Below are positions 1-10,588 of a stretch of 64,000 nucleotides of DNA, one piece after another. Numbering within the stretch: position 1 is the stretch's first letter; every line of letters begins with the position of its first letter. Made by a program: the position numbers and the translations under genes. Location: the NCBI GenBank assembly GCA_014529385.2, contig CM043949.1:148159850-148223849 (forward strand), given 5' to 3'. The notes under the pieces are model-generated. The model made no database searches. It saw only the letters and a list, made by a program, of their open reading frames with translations, and had not been told where the DNA came from. Source of the stretch: Adiantum capillus-veneris. Its lineage: Eukaryota > Streptophyta > Polypodiopsida > Polypodiales > Pteridaceae.

Positions 1-430
1 CTTTAAAGATGCAAGCAAAAGTGACTGCATTAAGAGTAACACCTTGCTGCTTAATGCATTCAAAGCAGTTGAGTGCTTCCTTGGCATGGCCATGCTCAGA
101 ATAGCCTATGATGAGAACACTTCAAGACACTACATTCTTAATAGAAAGCTTGTCAAACACCTCTTGTGCCTTCACAAGTAAGCCGCATTTGGTAGACATG
201 TCCACCAAAACGCTACTTAGCATGGTATGAGCACCCAGCAGTCCTATCTGATCAATTTCAGTATGACTTTCTACACCCTTTTCAGTTGCTCCTACACGAT
301 TTCCAGATTCAAACCAAAGTCACTGCATCAGGTAAAATCTGCTCACCTTTCATGCATTCAAAGCTCCTCAGTGCTTAGTGGCAAACCATGCTCTCCCACT
401 GTTATGTACTCAATGAGGAAGCTTCGCCAA
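1..430 (-). pseudogene. PPR gene fragment, downstream segment, copy 1 (cut by window start)
   Basis: Minus-strand frames give ALRSFECMKGEQILPDAVTL, then GLLGAHTMLSSVLVDMSTKC, AQEVFDKLSIKNVVS and IIGYSEHGHAKEALNCFE, followed by GVTLNAVTFACIFKAC. These are consecutive PLS-type PPR repeats with a frameshift near 330 and a TGG-to-TGA type stop in the NVVSW position. The fragment follows the photolyase-like piece directly. It continues in the second copy to about 3755, just before the 3' end of the internal region. Confidence 0.75.
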
Positions 431-992
431 GACCATGTTTGAACAGGCCAGCCTCTCATGCTACTATCCTCCTTACTAGTTGCAGCCAGTATTCGCAAGC
501 AACCCTTTCCATTGTCGTTCAGACTGTCATCCGCAATAGAAAATACAGCTTCCTGCCACTCATGTTCCATTTCTTCTTTAACAATGATGGATGTGGCACT
601 TACCTTCCTGCCAAGGCAATAAGTTCAGCTTTCACACTTCCACGCCTGATTATTAAATCTGAACCTACCCCTTGCAAAACAAGCTTCAATTCAGCTACAG
701 CTTCCACTAACTCCTCGAGCATCTCAAGTGACCAACCACGAAGCAGGTATGGATCAAAGATGTAAACTGGAAGGAGGGCCTGGTAGGCTGTAGCTAAGGA
801 GATGCCTACATCATCATCAGGCCGCAGTTCCTTCTTAAACCACATTAAAATAGCAACTTCCTTGTTCTCTGATAGAGCTTCAATTGACGCATTAGCCAAG
901 ACTGCCAAGACTCTGTAGCACTACCTTCTTCTCTTTGGCCTACCCCTACTGATGTGAGAGCAGAGACTCGTTATTCCCTGTAAACTGGCCAT
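431..992 (-). pseudogene. Photolyase-like 5' fragment captured in unit A, copy 1
   Basis: An ATG at 992 opens MASLQGITSLCSHISRGR, a Ser/Arg-rich segment that could be a plastid transit peptide. After one TAG the same frame continues into ILMWFKKELRPDDDVG and LLPVYIFDPYLLRG, the start of the alpha/beta photolyase domain (family pattern W-F-[RK]-x-[DE]-L-R). It continues to SDLIIRRGS and ELIALA. Near 604 one base appears to be missing: the frame moves and the domain resumes as ATSIIVKEEMEHEWQEA. Similarity is lost near 430, where PPR sequence begins. Only the N-terminal domain is present; the FAD-binding region is absent. It resembles plant photolyase-like proteins, but the subfamily is uncertain. 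Confidence 0.68.
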
Positions 993-1430
993 GAAGGGTA
1001 CCTCTTTATATCCAAAATGAAACCCGTGCTCAGAGTGTTCAACACCCACATCATAGTGAAACCCTCCTGTGCGATCCCCAAAACTATGGAGGACGCCTTC
1101 TTGTAACTTTGATGATGAAGTGGGATTGCCATCTTGCTCAGGTCATGCTGTGCATATGCAGACATCAAATAGACCATGAAAATGCATCCCTTTCTTCAAC
1201 TCTGCTAAACATGTTCTTCACATCATGAAGACCTCCTTAGCAAGCCCTTGCCCAATGTAGCTTCTAATAAGAGCTGTCCAGGATATGTAATTCCAAAGAG
1301 GAAGCACATGAAAAGTCCTCTCTGCCTCAACAAGAGCCCCACACTTACTATAGAAGGCAACAAAAGCTGTTAAAAATATAATGTCCCGTGGTCTGACCCA
1401 TCTCCATTAATCTGCACAGAAATAGTTGTA
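970..1430 (-). pseudogene. PPR gene fragment, upstream segment, copy 1
   Basis: Minus-strand translation in shifting frames gives PLS-type pentatricopeptide motifs: AFVAFYSKCGALVEAERTF followed by SWTALIRSYIGQGLAKEVF, then MFSRVEERDAFSWS and MSAYAQHDLSKM. YSKCG and SWTALI are hallmarks of plant PPR proteins, which bind organellar RNA. Frame changes and stops (for example TGA after EVFMM) make it non-coding. The motifs fade near 1120 and sequence upstream of a photolyase-like start codon follows. It lies inside the LTR-bounded unit, so I read it as a captured host-gene fragment. Confidence 0.7.
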
Positions 1431-1524
1431 CCTTTTCATGTGAGGCAATCACTGGTCAATGAAAAAACTCAAGTCAAACACCTCAATACAAACTTTGTAC
1501 ACTGTACAAACAAATTATTCAGTA

Positions 1525-2700
1525 TCATGGACCTCCTGGATCAAAAGGGAAGCTCAAAGCCTCTCGAAACAAATGCAGATTGCCACCAGGATCCCACACA
1601 GTGTAACAAAACTTACCGATCAGCAAGACACAATTTCCCATTATATAGATTGAACACTTTACATCAAAACCAAGTAGAGGGACAACATCATTCAAACTTC
1701 CATCCAATACATCGAAAGTAACTGAAGCTGTCCAGCTACCATGCATGGCATCGACATGCTTCTTCATATTAGAATTCTCATTCAAGAGAGACCGACATTC
1801 CCGCATAACGGAAATCCTCTTTTGAGCTTTCTCCACATTAACAAGTAGTGCTTCATCCATGAAAACATCTGGCTCATAAAATCCCCAGTCATCCAGATCA
1901 TCATCAGCAGCTACACAAGTCCAATAATCATCTCTTTGGCTGCATGCTACCCTTTGATCACAATCAAGAGAATCACCTGTAGGCAACTTACTGCCACCAA
2001 CATAATCACTACCTAAATCAGCATCCCAAATGGGCCCACATACCCACAAGTCATCTGGATACTAAGACAACGCATCAGATGGAGGAAAGAAGACATCATC
2101 CAGAATGTCAACATGCATGTCATCGACAGTACAACCAAAATCATCCAAAGGTAAATAACTCCAATACAAAGAGGTCGACAAGCCCTCATCTTTACAATCA
2201 TCCAAACATGGATCCAAACTAACCACATCATTGCCATACATGCACGCAAGGCTTTCCTCTTTCATGCTAATGCTTGCAGATGACTCCGCATGAAGCTCAA
2301 AATCATCGAGAGACAAAAACTCAGTAGATGCATCTGACTCAACCTCATCAGCACTACTAAAATCATCATAAGGAACAAAGGAGCTCTCATGTGTAGCCCA
2401 CCAAGAAGCACAAGACTGATCTACATGCTTAAAGCATCTGTTCTGCTTCAAGAAGTCAACAATGCTCTTCACACCCAATAAATCCGTGCAAGCAACCTCG
2501 ATGCCCAAGAGTCCTGGAAGAGTGCCAATGAATAAGAATTTCTCTTGCTTTGCATCTAAAACCACATCCTCAAGAAGCTCAAGTTGCTTCTTTAGAGCAC
2601 AAAAACTCATGCAATGCATGTCCAACTCTGATAGGCAATTTAACTGCAACCCTTGCATGGCATCATTCATCCGAAACAAAGCATCACTGAGCTTAACCAT
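1525..2700 (-). pseudogene. Acidic ORF of unit A, copy 1, one in-frame stop
   Basis: One frame of about 390 codons starts with MVKLSDALFRMND about 60 bp inside the LTR, where gag would normally sit. It is interrupted by a single TAG at 2062-2064 and resumes in the same frame, ending in FDPGGP at 1525. The product is rich in Asp, Glu and Ser (for example DDFSSADEVESDAS) with a Cys/Leu-rich N-terminal third. I see no zinc knuckle, aspartic protease or other known domain. I do not recognise the family. It may be a much-diverged gag-like protein or another captured host sequence. The same stop occurs in the second copy, so it predates the tandem duplication. Confidence 0.55.
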
Positions 2701-2759
2701 GTTTGCACTTCGCTATCTGACTCACCAAAACTGAAGGTACTTGAGTCCAATGTCCTATG

Positions 2760-3701
2760 TGGGGGCACCAAAAACATGACAGAACAAAGCCGAGACGGGG
2801 CACCTCTATAGCTAGGCCTCTCTGCCTGTTTGAACTTTCAATAGATGCAAACAAAACACTTGCAATCTCAACTTGTAAGACAACCTCAAAATTGTCAGCT
2901 CAAGCTCTTGGGTATGGGGGCTTACAAGCACACACCAACTAGGGGAAAAAAACAATCTCACAGCATGAAACTACAACAATCGCCAACCAGGTTGAGAGGA
3001 AAACAAACCAAGTGCATACTAAGATCCTTCCTCTTTGATCTTACCTTGTCCTGCAAAATCACATTTGCAAAGCTTCTCACATGTAACTCAGCTGTCAGCA
3101 TGCATTGAGATGCTGCTCTTTCAACCGCTTAAGATCAGCATCCTCCAAAATTGGGCTTGGGATCTCCTCTGTGATCAGAGCCCTTCAACATGGACGTTGT
3201 CCTGCACCCAGGGGTCGCCATCATCTCTGACGTTCTCGTTGACTAGAGTCATGAGCCCTCTTCAGCGAGCCTTACCACGGCCCCTCAGCTCACAAAACTA
3301 TCCCCCTTCAGTCTGCTCGCCCACTTGCCCCAAAGTTGTTTGCTTCCTCTCTGCTTGCCACCACCTGACTTGCCAAAAACGTCCTATCAAGCCACCGTTA
3401 CTACTGCCTTCCATCTTTTTTTGTTTGTCCAAGCTGAAGTTTTAATAATTTTTGAGCTTATAGGCATTATCCAATCGCTAATGTACCCACAAAGGTATGA
3501 CAAGGCGTATGGCATTAGTATCACACACACCACTGAATGCATGCTATCAAAAACCCATCAATACTTGACAACGAAAGAAATTCCCTAACAGCATATAGTC
3601 CAAGTTAAAATGAGAAGCCATCGAGTAGTGATACACCTGATCGTCGATATCTAATCATGAAAGAAAAGCACGGAAAAAACTTTCCAAAAAACGCCTGACA
3701 T
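2760..3701 (-). repeat. LTR of unit A (first copy)
   Basis: About 942 bp, bounded on the plus strand by TGGGGGCACC and by TGACA, that is TG...CA on the minus strand. It differs from the LTR at 6616-7556 at roughly 18 positions by eye. The exact right edge on the minus strand is ambiguous, because TGGTGCCCCCAC could instead be the start of a primer-binding site. Confidence 0.75.
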
Positions 3702-3754
3702 AGCTTGCCAAACCCCCAGTCTGCTAGAGCATTCATGCTCAGCAGCAAGAACTC

Positions 3755-4286
3755 CCAATGCACTACAAATGAAATTCTCTTTCTTCAACAGGCCATTATT
3801 GATAATATGCTCATGCATTTATCTGCCTTTCCCTTCATCTCTTATGCTATAACAGGCTTTAAAGATGCAAGCAAAAGTGACTGCATTAAGAGTAACACCT
3901 TGCTGCTTAATGCATTCAAAGCAGTTGAGTGCTTCCTTGGCATGGCCATGCTCAGAATAGCCTATGATGAGAACACTTCAAGACACTACATTCTTAATAG
4001 AAAGCTTGTCAAACACCTCTTGTGCCTTCACAAGTAAGCCGCATTTGGTAGACATGTCCACCAAAACGCTACTTAGCATGGTATGAGCACCCAGCAGTCC
4101 TATCTGATCAATTTCAGTATGACTTTCTACACCCTTTTCAGTTGCTCCTACACGATTTCCAGATTCAAACCAAAGTCACTGCATCAGGTAAAATCTGCTC
4201 ACCTTTCATGCGTTCAAAGCTCCTCAGTGCTTAGTGGCAAACCATGCTCTCCCACTGTTATGTACTCAATGAGGAAGCTTCGCCAA
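3755..4286 (-). pseudogene. PPR gene fragment, downstream segment, copy 2 (complete)
   Basis: Full version of the segment cut by the window start in copy 1. After VTFACIFKAC it continues YSIRDEGKGR, one TAA, then MHEHIINNGLLKKENFICSA, matching the next PPR repeat. It ends about 55 bp before the LTR at 3701. The remaining internal bases (GCTGAGCATGAATGCTC on the minus strand) are shared with G2 and belong to the element rather than to the PPR gene. Confidence 0.75.
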
Positions 4287-4848
4287 GACCATGTTTGAAC
4301 AGGCCAGCCTCTCATGCTACTATCCTCCTTACTAGTTGCAGCCAGTATTCGCAAGCAACCCTTTCCATTGTCGTTCAGACTGTCATCCGCAATAGAAAAT
4401 ACAGCTTCCTGCCACTCATGTTCCATTTCTTCTTTAACAATGATGGATGTGGCACTTACCTTCCTGCCAAGGCAATAAGTTCAGCTTTCACACTTCCACG
4501 CCTGATTATTAAATCTGAACCTACCCCTTGCAAAACAAGCTTCAATTCAGCTACAGCTTCCACTAACTCCTCGAGCATCTCAAGTGACCAACCACGAAGC
4601 AGGTATGGATCAAAGATGTAAACTGGAAGGAGGGCCTGGTAGGCTGTAGCTAAGGAGATGCCTACATCATCATCAGGCCGCAGTTCCTTCTTAAACCACA
4701 TTAAAATAGCAACTTCCTTGTTCTCTGATAGAGCTTCAATTGACGCATTAGCCAAGACTGCCAAGACTCTGTAGCACTACCTTCTTCTCTTTGGCCTACC
4801 CCTACTGATGTGAGAGCAGAGACTCGTTATTCCCTGTAAACTGGCCAT
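4287..4848 (-). pseudogene. Photolyase-like 5' fragment captured in unit A, copy 2
   Basis: Identical at protein level to copy 1: start codon at 4848, the WFKKELR photolyase motif, the same TAG between the putative transit peptide and the domain, and the same one-base frame change next to a GTAAGT near 4459. The defects were present before the array was duplicated. The fragment lies between two PPR segments. Confidence 0.68.
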
Positions 4849-5286
4849 GAAGGGTACCTCTTTATATCCAAAATGAAACCCGTGCTCAGAGTGTTCAACA
4901 CCCACATCATAGTGAAACCCTCCTGTGCGATCCCCAAAACTATGGAGGACGCCTTCTTGTAACTTTGATGATGAAGTGGGATTGCCATCTTGCTCAGGTC
5001 ATGCTGTGCATATGCAGACATCAAATAGACCATGAAAATGCATCCCTTTCTTCAACTCTGCTAAACATGTTCTTCACATCATGAAGACCTCCTTAGCAAG
5101 CCCTTGCCCAATGTAGCTTCTAATAAGAGCTGTCCAGGATATGTAATTCCAAAGAGGAAGCACATGAAAAGTCCTCTCTGCCTTAACAAGAGCCCCACAC
5201 TTACTATAGAAGGCAACAAAAGCTGTTAAAAATATAATGTCCCGTGGTCTGACCCATCTCCATTAATCTGCACAGAAATAGTTGTA
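4826..5286 (-). pseudogene. PPR gene fragment, upstream segment, copy 2
   Basis: Second copy of the 970-1430 segment, with the same YSKCG and SWTALI motifs and the same disabling changes. A single-base difference (T in place of C at 5183) is visible on the plus strand. Confidence 0.7.
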
Positions 5287-5380
5287 CCTTTTCATGTGAG
5301 GCAATCACTGGTCAATGAAAAAACTCAAGTCAAACACCTCAATACAAACTTTGTACACTGTAGAAACAAATTATTCAGTA

Positions 5381-6556
5381 TCATGGACCTCCTGGATCAA
5401 AAGGGAAGCTCAAAGCCTCTCGAAACAAATGCAGATTGCCACCAGGATCCCACACAGTGTAACAAAACTTACCGATCAGCAAGACACAATTTCCCATTAT
5501 ATAGATTGAACACTTTACATCAAAACCAAGTAGAGGGACAACATCATTCAAACTTCCATCCAATACATCGAAAGTAACTGAAGCTGTCCAGCTACCATGC
5601 ATGGCATCGACATGCTTCTTCATATTAGAATTCTCATTCAAGAGAGACCGACATTCCCGCATAACGGAAATCCTCTTTTGAGCTTTCTCCACATTAACAA
5701 GTAGTGCTTCATCCATGAAAACATCTGGCTCATAAAATCCCCAGTCATCCAGATCATCATCAGCAGCTACACAAGTCCAATAATCATCTCTTTGGCTGCA
5801 TGCTACCCTTTGATCACAATCAAGAGAATCACCTGTAGGCAACTTACTGCCACCAACATAATCACTACCTAAATCAGCATCCCAAATGGGCCCACATACC
5901 CACAAGTCATCTGGATACTAAGACAACGCATCAGATGGAGGAAAGAAGACATCATCCAGAATGTCAACATGCATGTCATCGACAGTACAACCAAAATCAT
6001 CCAAAGGTAAATAACTCCAATACAAAGAGGTCGACAAGCCCTCATCTTTACAATCATCCAAACATGGATCCAAACTAACCACATCATTGCCATACATGCA
6101 CGCAAGGCTTTCCTCTTTCATGCTAATGCTTGCAGATGACTCCGCATGAAGCTCAAAATCATTGAGAGACAAAAACTCAGTAGATGCATCTGACTCAACC
6201 TCATCAGCACTACTAAAATCATCATAAGGAACAAAGGAGCTCTCATGTGTAGCCCACCAAGAAGCACAAGACTGATCTACATGCTTAAAGCATCTGTTCT
6301 GCTTCAAGAAGTCAACAATGCTCTTCACACCCAATAAATCCGTGCAAGCAACCTCGATGCCCAAGAGTCCTGGAAGAGTGCCAATGAATAAGAATTTCTC
6401 TTGCTTTGCATCTAAAACCACATCCTCAAGAAGCTCAAGTTGCTTCTTTAGAGCACAAAAACTCATGCAATGCATGTCCAACTCTGATAGGCAATTTAAC
6501 TGCAACCCTTGCATGGCATCATTCATCCGAAACAAAGCATCACTGAGCTTAACCAT
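5381..6556 (-). pseudogene. Acidic ORF of unit A, copy 2, one in-frame stop
   Basis: Second copy of the frame at 1525-2700, with the same TAG (5918-5920). The only residue difference I see is Asp to Asn in the SLDDFE segment. Near identity across about 1.2 kb shows that the tandem duplication is recent. Function is unknown; the acidic, low-complexity middle and the absence of retroviral motifs are the same as in copy 1. Confidence 0.55.
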
Positions 6557-6615
6557 GTTTGCACTTCGCTATCTGACTCACCAAAACTGAAGGTACTTGA
6601 GTCCAATGTCCTCTG

Positions 6616-7556
6616 TGGGGGCACCAAAAACATGACAGATCAAAGCTGAGACGGGGCACCTCTATAGCTAGGCCTCTCTGCCTGTTTGAACTTTCAATAG
6701 ATGCAAACAAAACACTTGCAATCTCAACTTGTAAGACAACCTCAAAATTGTCAGCTCAAGCTCTTGGGTATGGGGGCTTACAAGCACACACCAACTAGGG
6801 GAAAAAAACAATCTCACAGCATGAAACTACAACAATCGCCAACCAGGTTGAGAGGAAAACAAACCAAGTGCATACTAAGATCCTTCCTCTTTGATCTTAC
6901 CTTGTCCTGCAAAATCACATTTGCAAAGCTTCTCACATGTAACTCAGCTGTCAGCATGCATTGAGATGCTGCTCTTTCAACCGCTTAAGATCAGCATCCT
7001 CCAAAATTGGGCTTGGGATCTCCTCTGTGATCAGAGCCCTTCAACATGGACGTTGTCCTGCACCCAGGGGTCGCCATCATCTCTGACGTTCTCGTTGACT
7101 AGAGTCATGAGTCCTCTTCAGCGAGCCTTACCACGGCCCCTCAGCTCACAAAACTATCCCCCTTCAGTCTGCTCGCCCACTTGCTCCAAAGCTGTTTGCT
7201 TCCTCTCTGCTTGCCACCACCTGACTTGCCAAAAACGTCCTATCAAGCCACCGTTGCTACTGCCTTCCATCCTCTTTTGTTTGTCCAAGCTGAAGTTTTA
7301 ATAATTTTTGAGCTTATAGGCATTAGCCAACCGCTAATGTACCCACAAAGGTATGACAGGGCGTATGGCATTAGTATCACACACACCAGTGAATGCATGC
7401 TATCAAAAACCCATCAATACTTGACAACGAAAGCAATTCCCTAACAGCATCTACTCCAAGTTAAAATGAGAATCCATCGAGCAGTGATACACCTGATCGT
7501 CGATATCTAATCATGAAAGAAAAGCACGGAAAAAACTTTCCAAAAAACGCATGACA
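6616..7556 (-). repeat. LTR of unit A (second copy, terminal)
   Basis: About 941 bp, with the same ends as the LTR at 2760-3701. It is the 5' LTR of the array on the minus strand, and at 7557 the sequence switches abruptly to copia A gag-region DNA. Confidence 0.75.
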
Positions 7557-8285
7557 ACGTCTTCTGACAATCAGACATGGCTATGACTATTCTCGTCAAC
7601 GATTTTCCTTGTGGCCTGCGTTATGTTCCTCCTTTACAAAAACAAGGATTTCCAAGTTGGAAAGCAAAGATGTTGCTAATTCTTGAAGGTGATCTAATAT
7701 TGTCCTTGGTAATTGTACATGTCCGCCTCAACTTGTTGATACGGATCTGACGCAAGTTTCATCCTGGTGCGTCCTCATGAAGCATTCGTGATCATTTTTC
7801 TGATTTTGGCATCAACATTTTTGAGAAAATTTACTTTTTTCTATTCATATTGTGGCTGTCAATCTTGAGTATCACGTTGCATCTCACTTAACTCTATTTT
7901 GAGGACTCTTTTATTATTAACGTCTCCCTTTTCCTGCTGTTTTGGGTGACGTCCCTATCATCTTTGAACATGTATTGAGCATCCTCCTTGCGTCTATCAT
8001 TAGCAGAACACAATCATCATATTTCTCTCATTATCAATTACAGCCTTCACCATATATGGTGTGAAGATTTTGCGATCTTATCTTATACGTCTTCTCACAA
8101 CCAGACATGGCTATGACTATTCTCGTCAACGATTTTCCTTGTGGCCTGCGTTATGTTCCTCCTTTACAAAAACAAGGATTTCCAAGTTGGAAAGCAAAGA
8201 TGTTGCTAATTCTTGAAGGTGACGAACTCTCTAAAATTGTCCTTGGAAATTGTACATGTCCGCCTCAACTTGTTGATACGGATCA
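7557..8285 (+). repeat. Direct duplication of the copia A gag start
   Basis: About 190 bp beginning ACGTCTTCT and including the gag ATG occurs at 7557-7745 and again at 8087-8285 (530 bp apart). About 340 bp of unrelated AT-rich sequence lies between. The first copy has a small deletion in the GDELSK region and does not continue as gag. The first copy starts exactly at the unit A edge. Confidence 0.75.
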
Positions 8286-9133
8286 TGAGAACGTGCTTAC
8301 CACTGAAGGACCTGTATTTGAAGATTGACATGTTGCGTACATATATTGGCAATGATGTGATAATAAATTTTTCGGTACATTATTTCTGCTCTTAGTGATT
8401 CCCTTTTGCTTGATATGTATGAACTGCCTACTTCCCACGACGTATGGAAGTACCTTACTGCAAACTTTCAAAAGAAATCTATTACATAAATAATTTATTT
8501 GAGAGGTTTTCTTAACAAGTTACAATATGAAGCTGATATTGCTATGAGACGGGACATATTGAGTCTTTTAAATCCACTATCAATCAACTTGCTGCTATCG
8601 GTAGTCCTATTCCACAAACACAATTGATTACACTTCTCCTATACACGGTGAAGGAATCTTCTTATAATAACATTATTACCATTATTTCTAATAAAGATGG
8701 TCTCGATTTTGACCAAGCTTGCATGCCTTTAATTGAATACTCTCAACATCAAGAACGACGTAATGTTGGTCATGATACAACTATGATTTCACAAGAGAAG
8801 ATTGAGTTACAACAAATGGAACCTTCTTTTTATGATCGAAGAGGTCCATTTCAACGAGGAAACCGCAGAGGTAGCCATTGTGGTAATATATTCTCTCATC
8901 TTAAATTTCCTAATAAACAATATTCTTACTGCAATAGAAATGGCCACATTGAAGATGATTGTTGGGCACGTCAGTATGATGAAGAACACAATATTACCAC
9001 TAAAAAACCACGTTTATCTATAGATTTTTCTTCTTCTTGTGAATATTGTGGGCGATCTGATCATCCCACCCATATGTGCTATAAGAGTCAATTCGACACA
9101 GATTGTAACAGAGCATATGCTATTGAACATTGA
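8107..9133 (+). pseudogene. Copia A gag remnant
   Basis: Starts MAMTILVNDFPCGLRYVPPL and contains FPSWKAKMLLILEGDELSK, typical of the N-terminal part of copia gag, which forms the virus-like particle. The frame breaks at 8328 and resumes at about 8624 with a basic region. Zinc-knuckle-like motifs follow: YSYCNRNGHIEDDC, in which the first Cys is Tyr, and CEYCGRSDHPTHMC, which is intact. The lost Cys, stops and frame changes indicate a non-functional copy. Confidence 0.7.
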
Positions 9134-9199
9134 TATATTATTGTATAAAAACAAGTTGCGTTCTATGTTCAGTTTCTCCAGACAAAGTACTTCATATAC

Positions 9200-10460
9200 G
9201 TGATCGATCACTTTTTATTGTCGATTTTGGTGCTACAAGAAATATAACATATTAGTCTAAGTGGCTCCATAACTATCATCCACTACCATTTCAATATGTT
9301 GTTTATCTTCCTGATGATACGAATTGTTAGGTAAAGGGTATTGGAGAATTATATATTGGTACCTTATATTCTTCTTTTCAAATGTTCCAAGGAGTTACAT
9401 GTACCAGATCTTCAACGTAATTTTGTTTCAGTTGCTAGACTTGTTGATCTTGGTCTCTTTGTTGGATTTGATTAAATACTAAATGCCGAATTAAGAAAGA
9501 TGGATAGACTATAGCCACTGCTCCTTGAAATGGTAATTTGTTTGAACTCTCTCTCAATGATGCTGTAGCAAATGTTGTCATTGCTCCAGGTGATCATGAT
9601 TGCAAAGTATGGCATCACCGTTTTGTTCATGCGGTTTTCTCAAAACTCCTTAATCTTCACCCTCATGATCTTGTTCATGAAATGGATCTTAAAGCTCATC
9701 CCTAGATGGGAATTTGTGAGTTTTGTTCTCTTGGAAAACATAATCGTAAACCCTTTTCTCTCTCAAATAAAACTCATTTTCATGACATATTGGATCTTGT
9801 TCATGCTGATATATGTGGACCTCTACCTTCTTCAAGATTGCTATTTCATTACATTCATTGATGATTTCTCACGGTATATGATTGTATGTCTACTTAGACA
9901 AAAATCTGAGGCCTTATTTGTTTTCAAACAATTCCACAAGGCTGTGAAGCTTCAAATTGTTCATCACCTCAAGAAACTTCGTAGTGACAATGGAGGTGAA
10001 TATGTTTCTCGAGAGTTTGTGAGTTACTGTGCTGACATTGGAATTCATCATGAACACACTATTCCATATTCACCTCCACAGAACGGCGTTGCTGAATGAA
10101 AGAATCGCACTATTCTGAATGTTATAAGATGGATGCTGATTCATTCTAAATTATCTTGTGTCTTTTGGGGTGAAGCTACTTTGACAGCAGTATTTATTCA
10201 GAATCATCTTCCTACTACTCCATCCACTGGTAAAATACCCATCACAGCATGGATATGTGAAATTCCTTCTGTATCTCATTTTTAAACCTTTGGATGTATT
10301 GTTTATATTCATTTTCCCAAAGAAACACGAACAAAGCTTGATGCTCCTGGTCTTAAAGTTTTTTTTATTGGATATTTTGACACTTTCAAAGGCTACAAAT
10401 TCTTTGACCCTTCCTCCAAGAAAGAAATTGTGAATCGTGATGCTACTTTTACAAACAACT
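9200..10460 (+). pseudogene. Copia A protease and integrase remnant
   Basis: The protease is recognised by IVDFGATRNIT, where the catalytic DSGA has become DFGA. The integrase core follows with DLVHADICGPLP, LRSDNGGEY and PYSPPQNGVAE, which carry the D, D and E residues of the DDE site, and then KNRTILNVI after a TGA. Later integrase segments (FIGYFDTFKGYKFFDP) are still visible. At least five stops or frame shifts separate these pieces, so no active protein is expected. Confidence 0.75.
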
Positions 10461-10588
10461 TATGACAGGCTCATGGTCCATGGATAGTTCTTATGATACT
10501 AAATCATTACTTCATGCTTTTCCATTTCTTTCAAATGATGAAACTCTTCCTATAGAGCAACTTTCCTTTTCACAATTATCTATTCCGA

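Larger units (their letters stand above)
1..7556 (-). mobile_element. Non-autonomous LTR element in tandem LTR-internal array (unit A)
   Basis: A 3,856 bp period covers the whole stretch: base 1 matches base 3857, and similarity continues to the end of the second LTR at 7556. Read on the minus strand the order is LTR (7556-6616), internal (6615-3702), LTR (3701-2760), internal (2759 to beyond the window start). The LTRs begin TGTCA and end in CCCCCA on the minus strand. No reverse transcriptase, integrase or RNase H is visible, so the element would depend on a helper. Its LTR ends and the bases just before its 3' LTR resemble those of G2 at 20178-20240, so the two are probably related. The internal region holds an acidic ORF followed by PPR and photolyase-like fragments. 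The right edge joins copia A DNA at 7557; the left edge is outside the window. Confidence 0.85.

Noticed and set aside
598-608. GTAAGT after ELIALAGR as a real splice donor of a photolyase gene
   Set aside because: The domain resumes within about ten bases in another frame without missing residues, so a frameshift explains it better than an intron.
3035-3588. ORFs of 87-136 codons on the plus strand in the unit A LTR (and 6891-7444)
   Set aside because: They fall inside the LTR on the strand opposite to the element and have no domain similarity.
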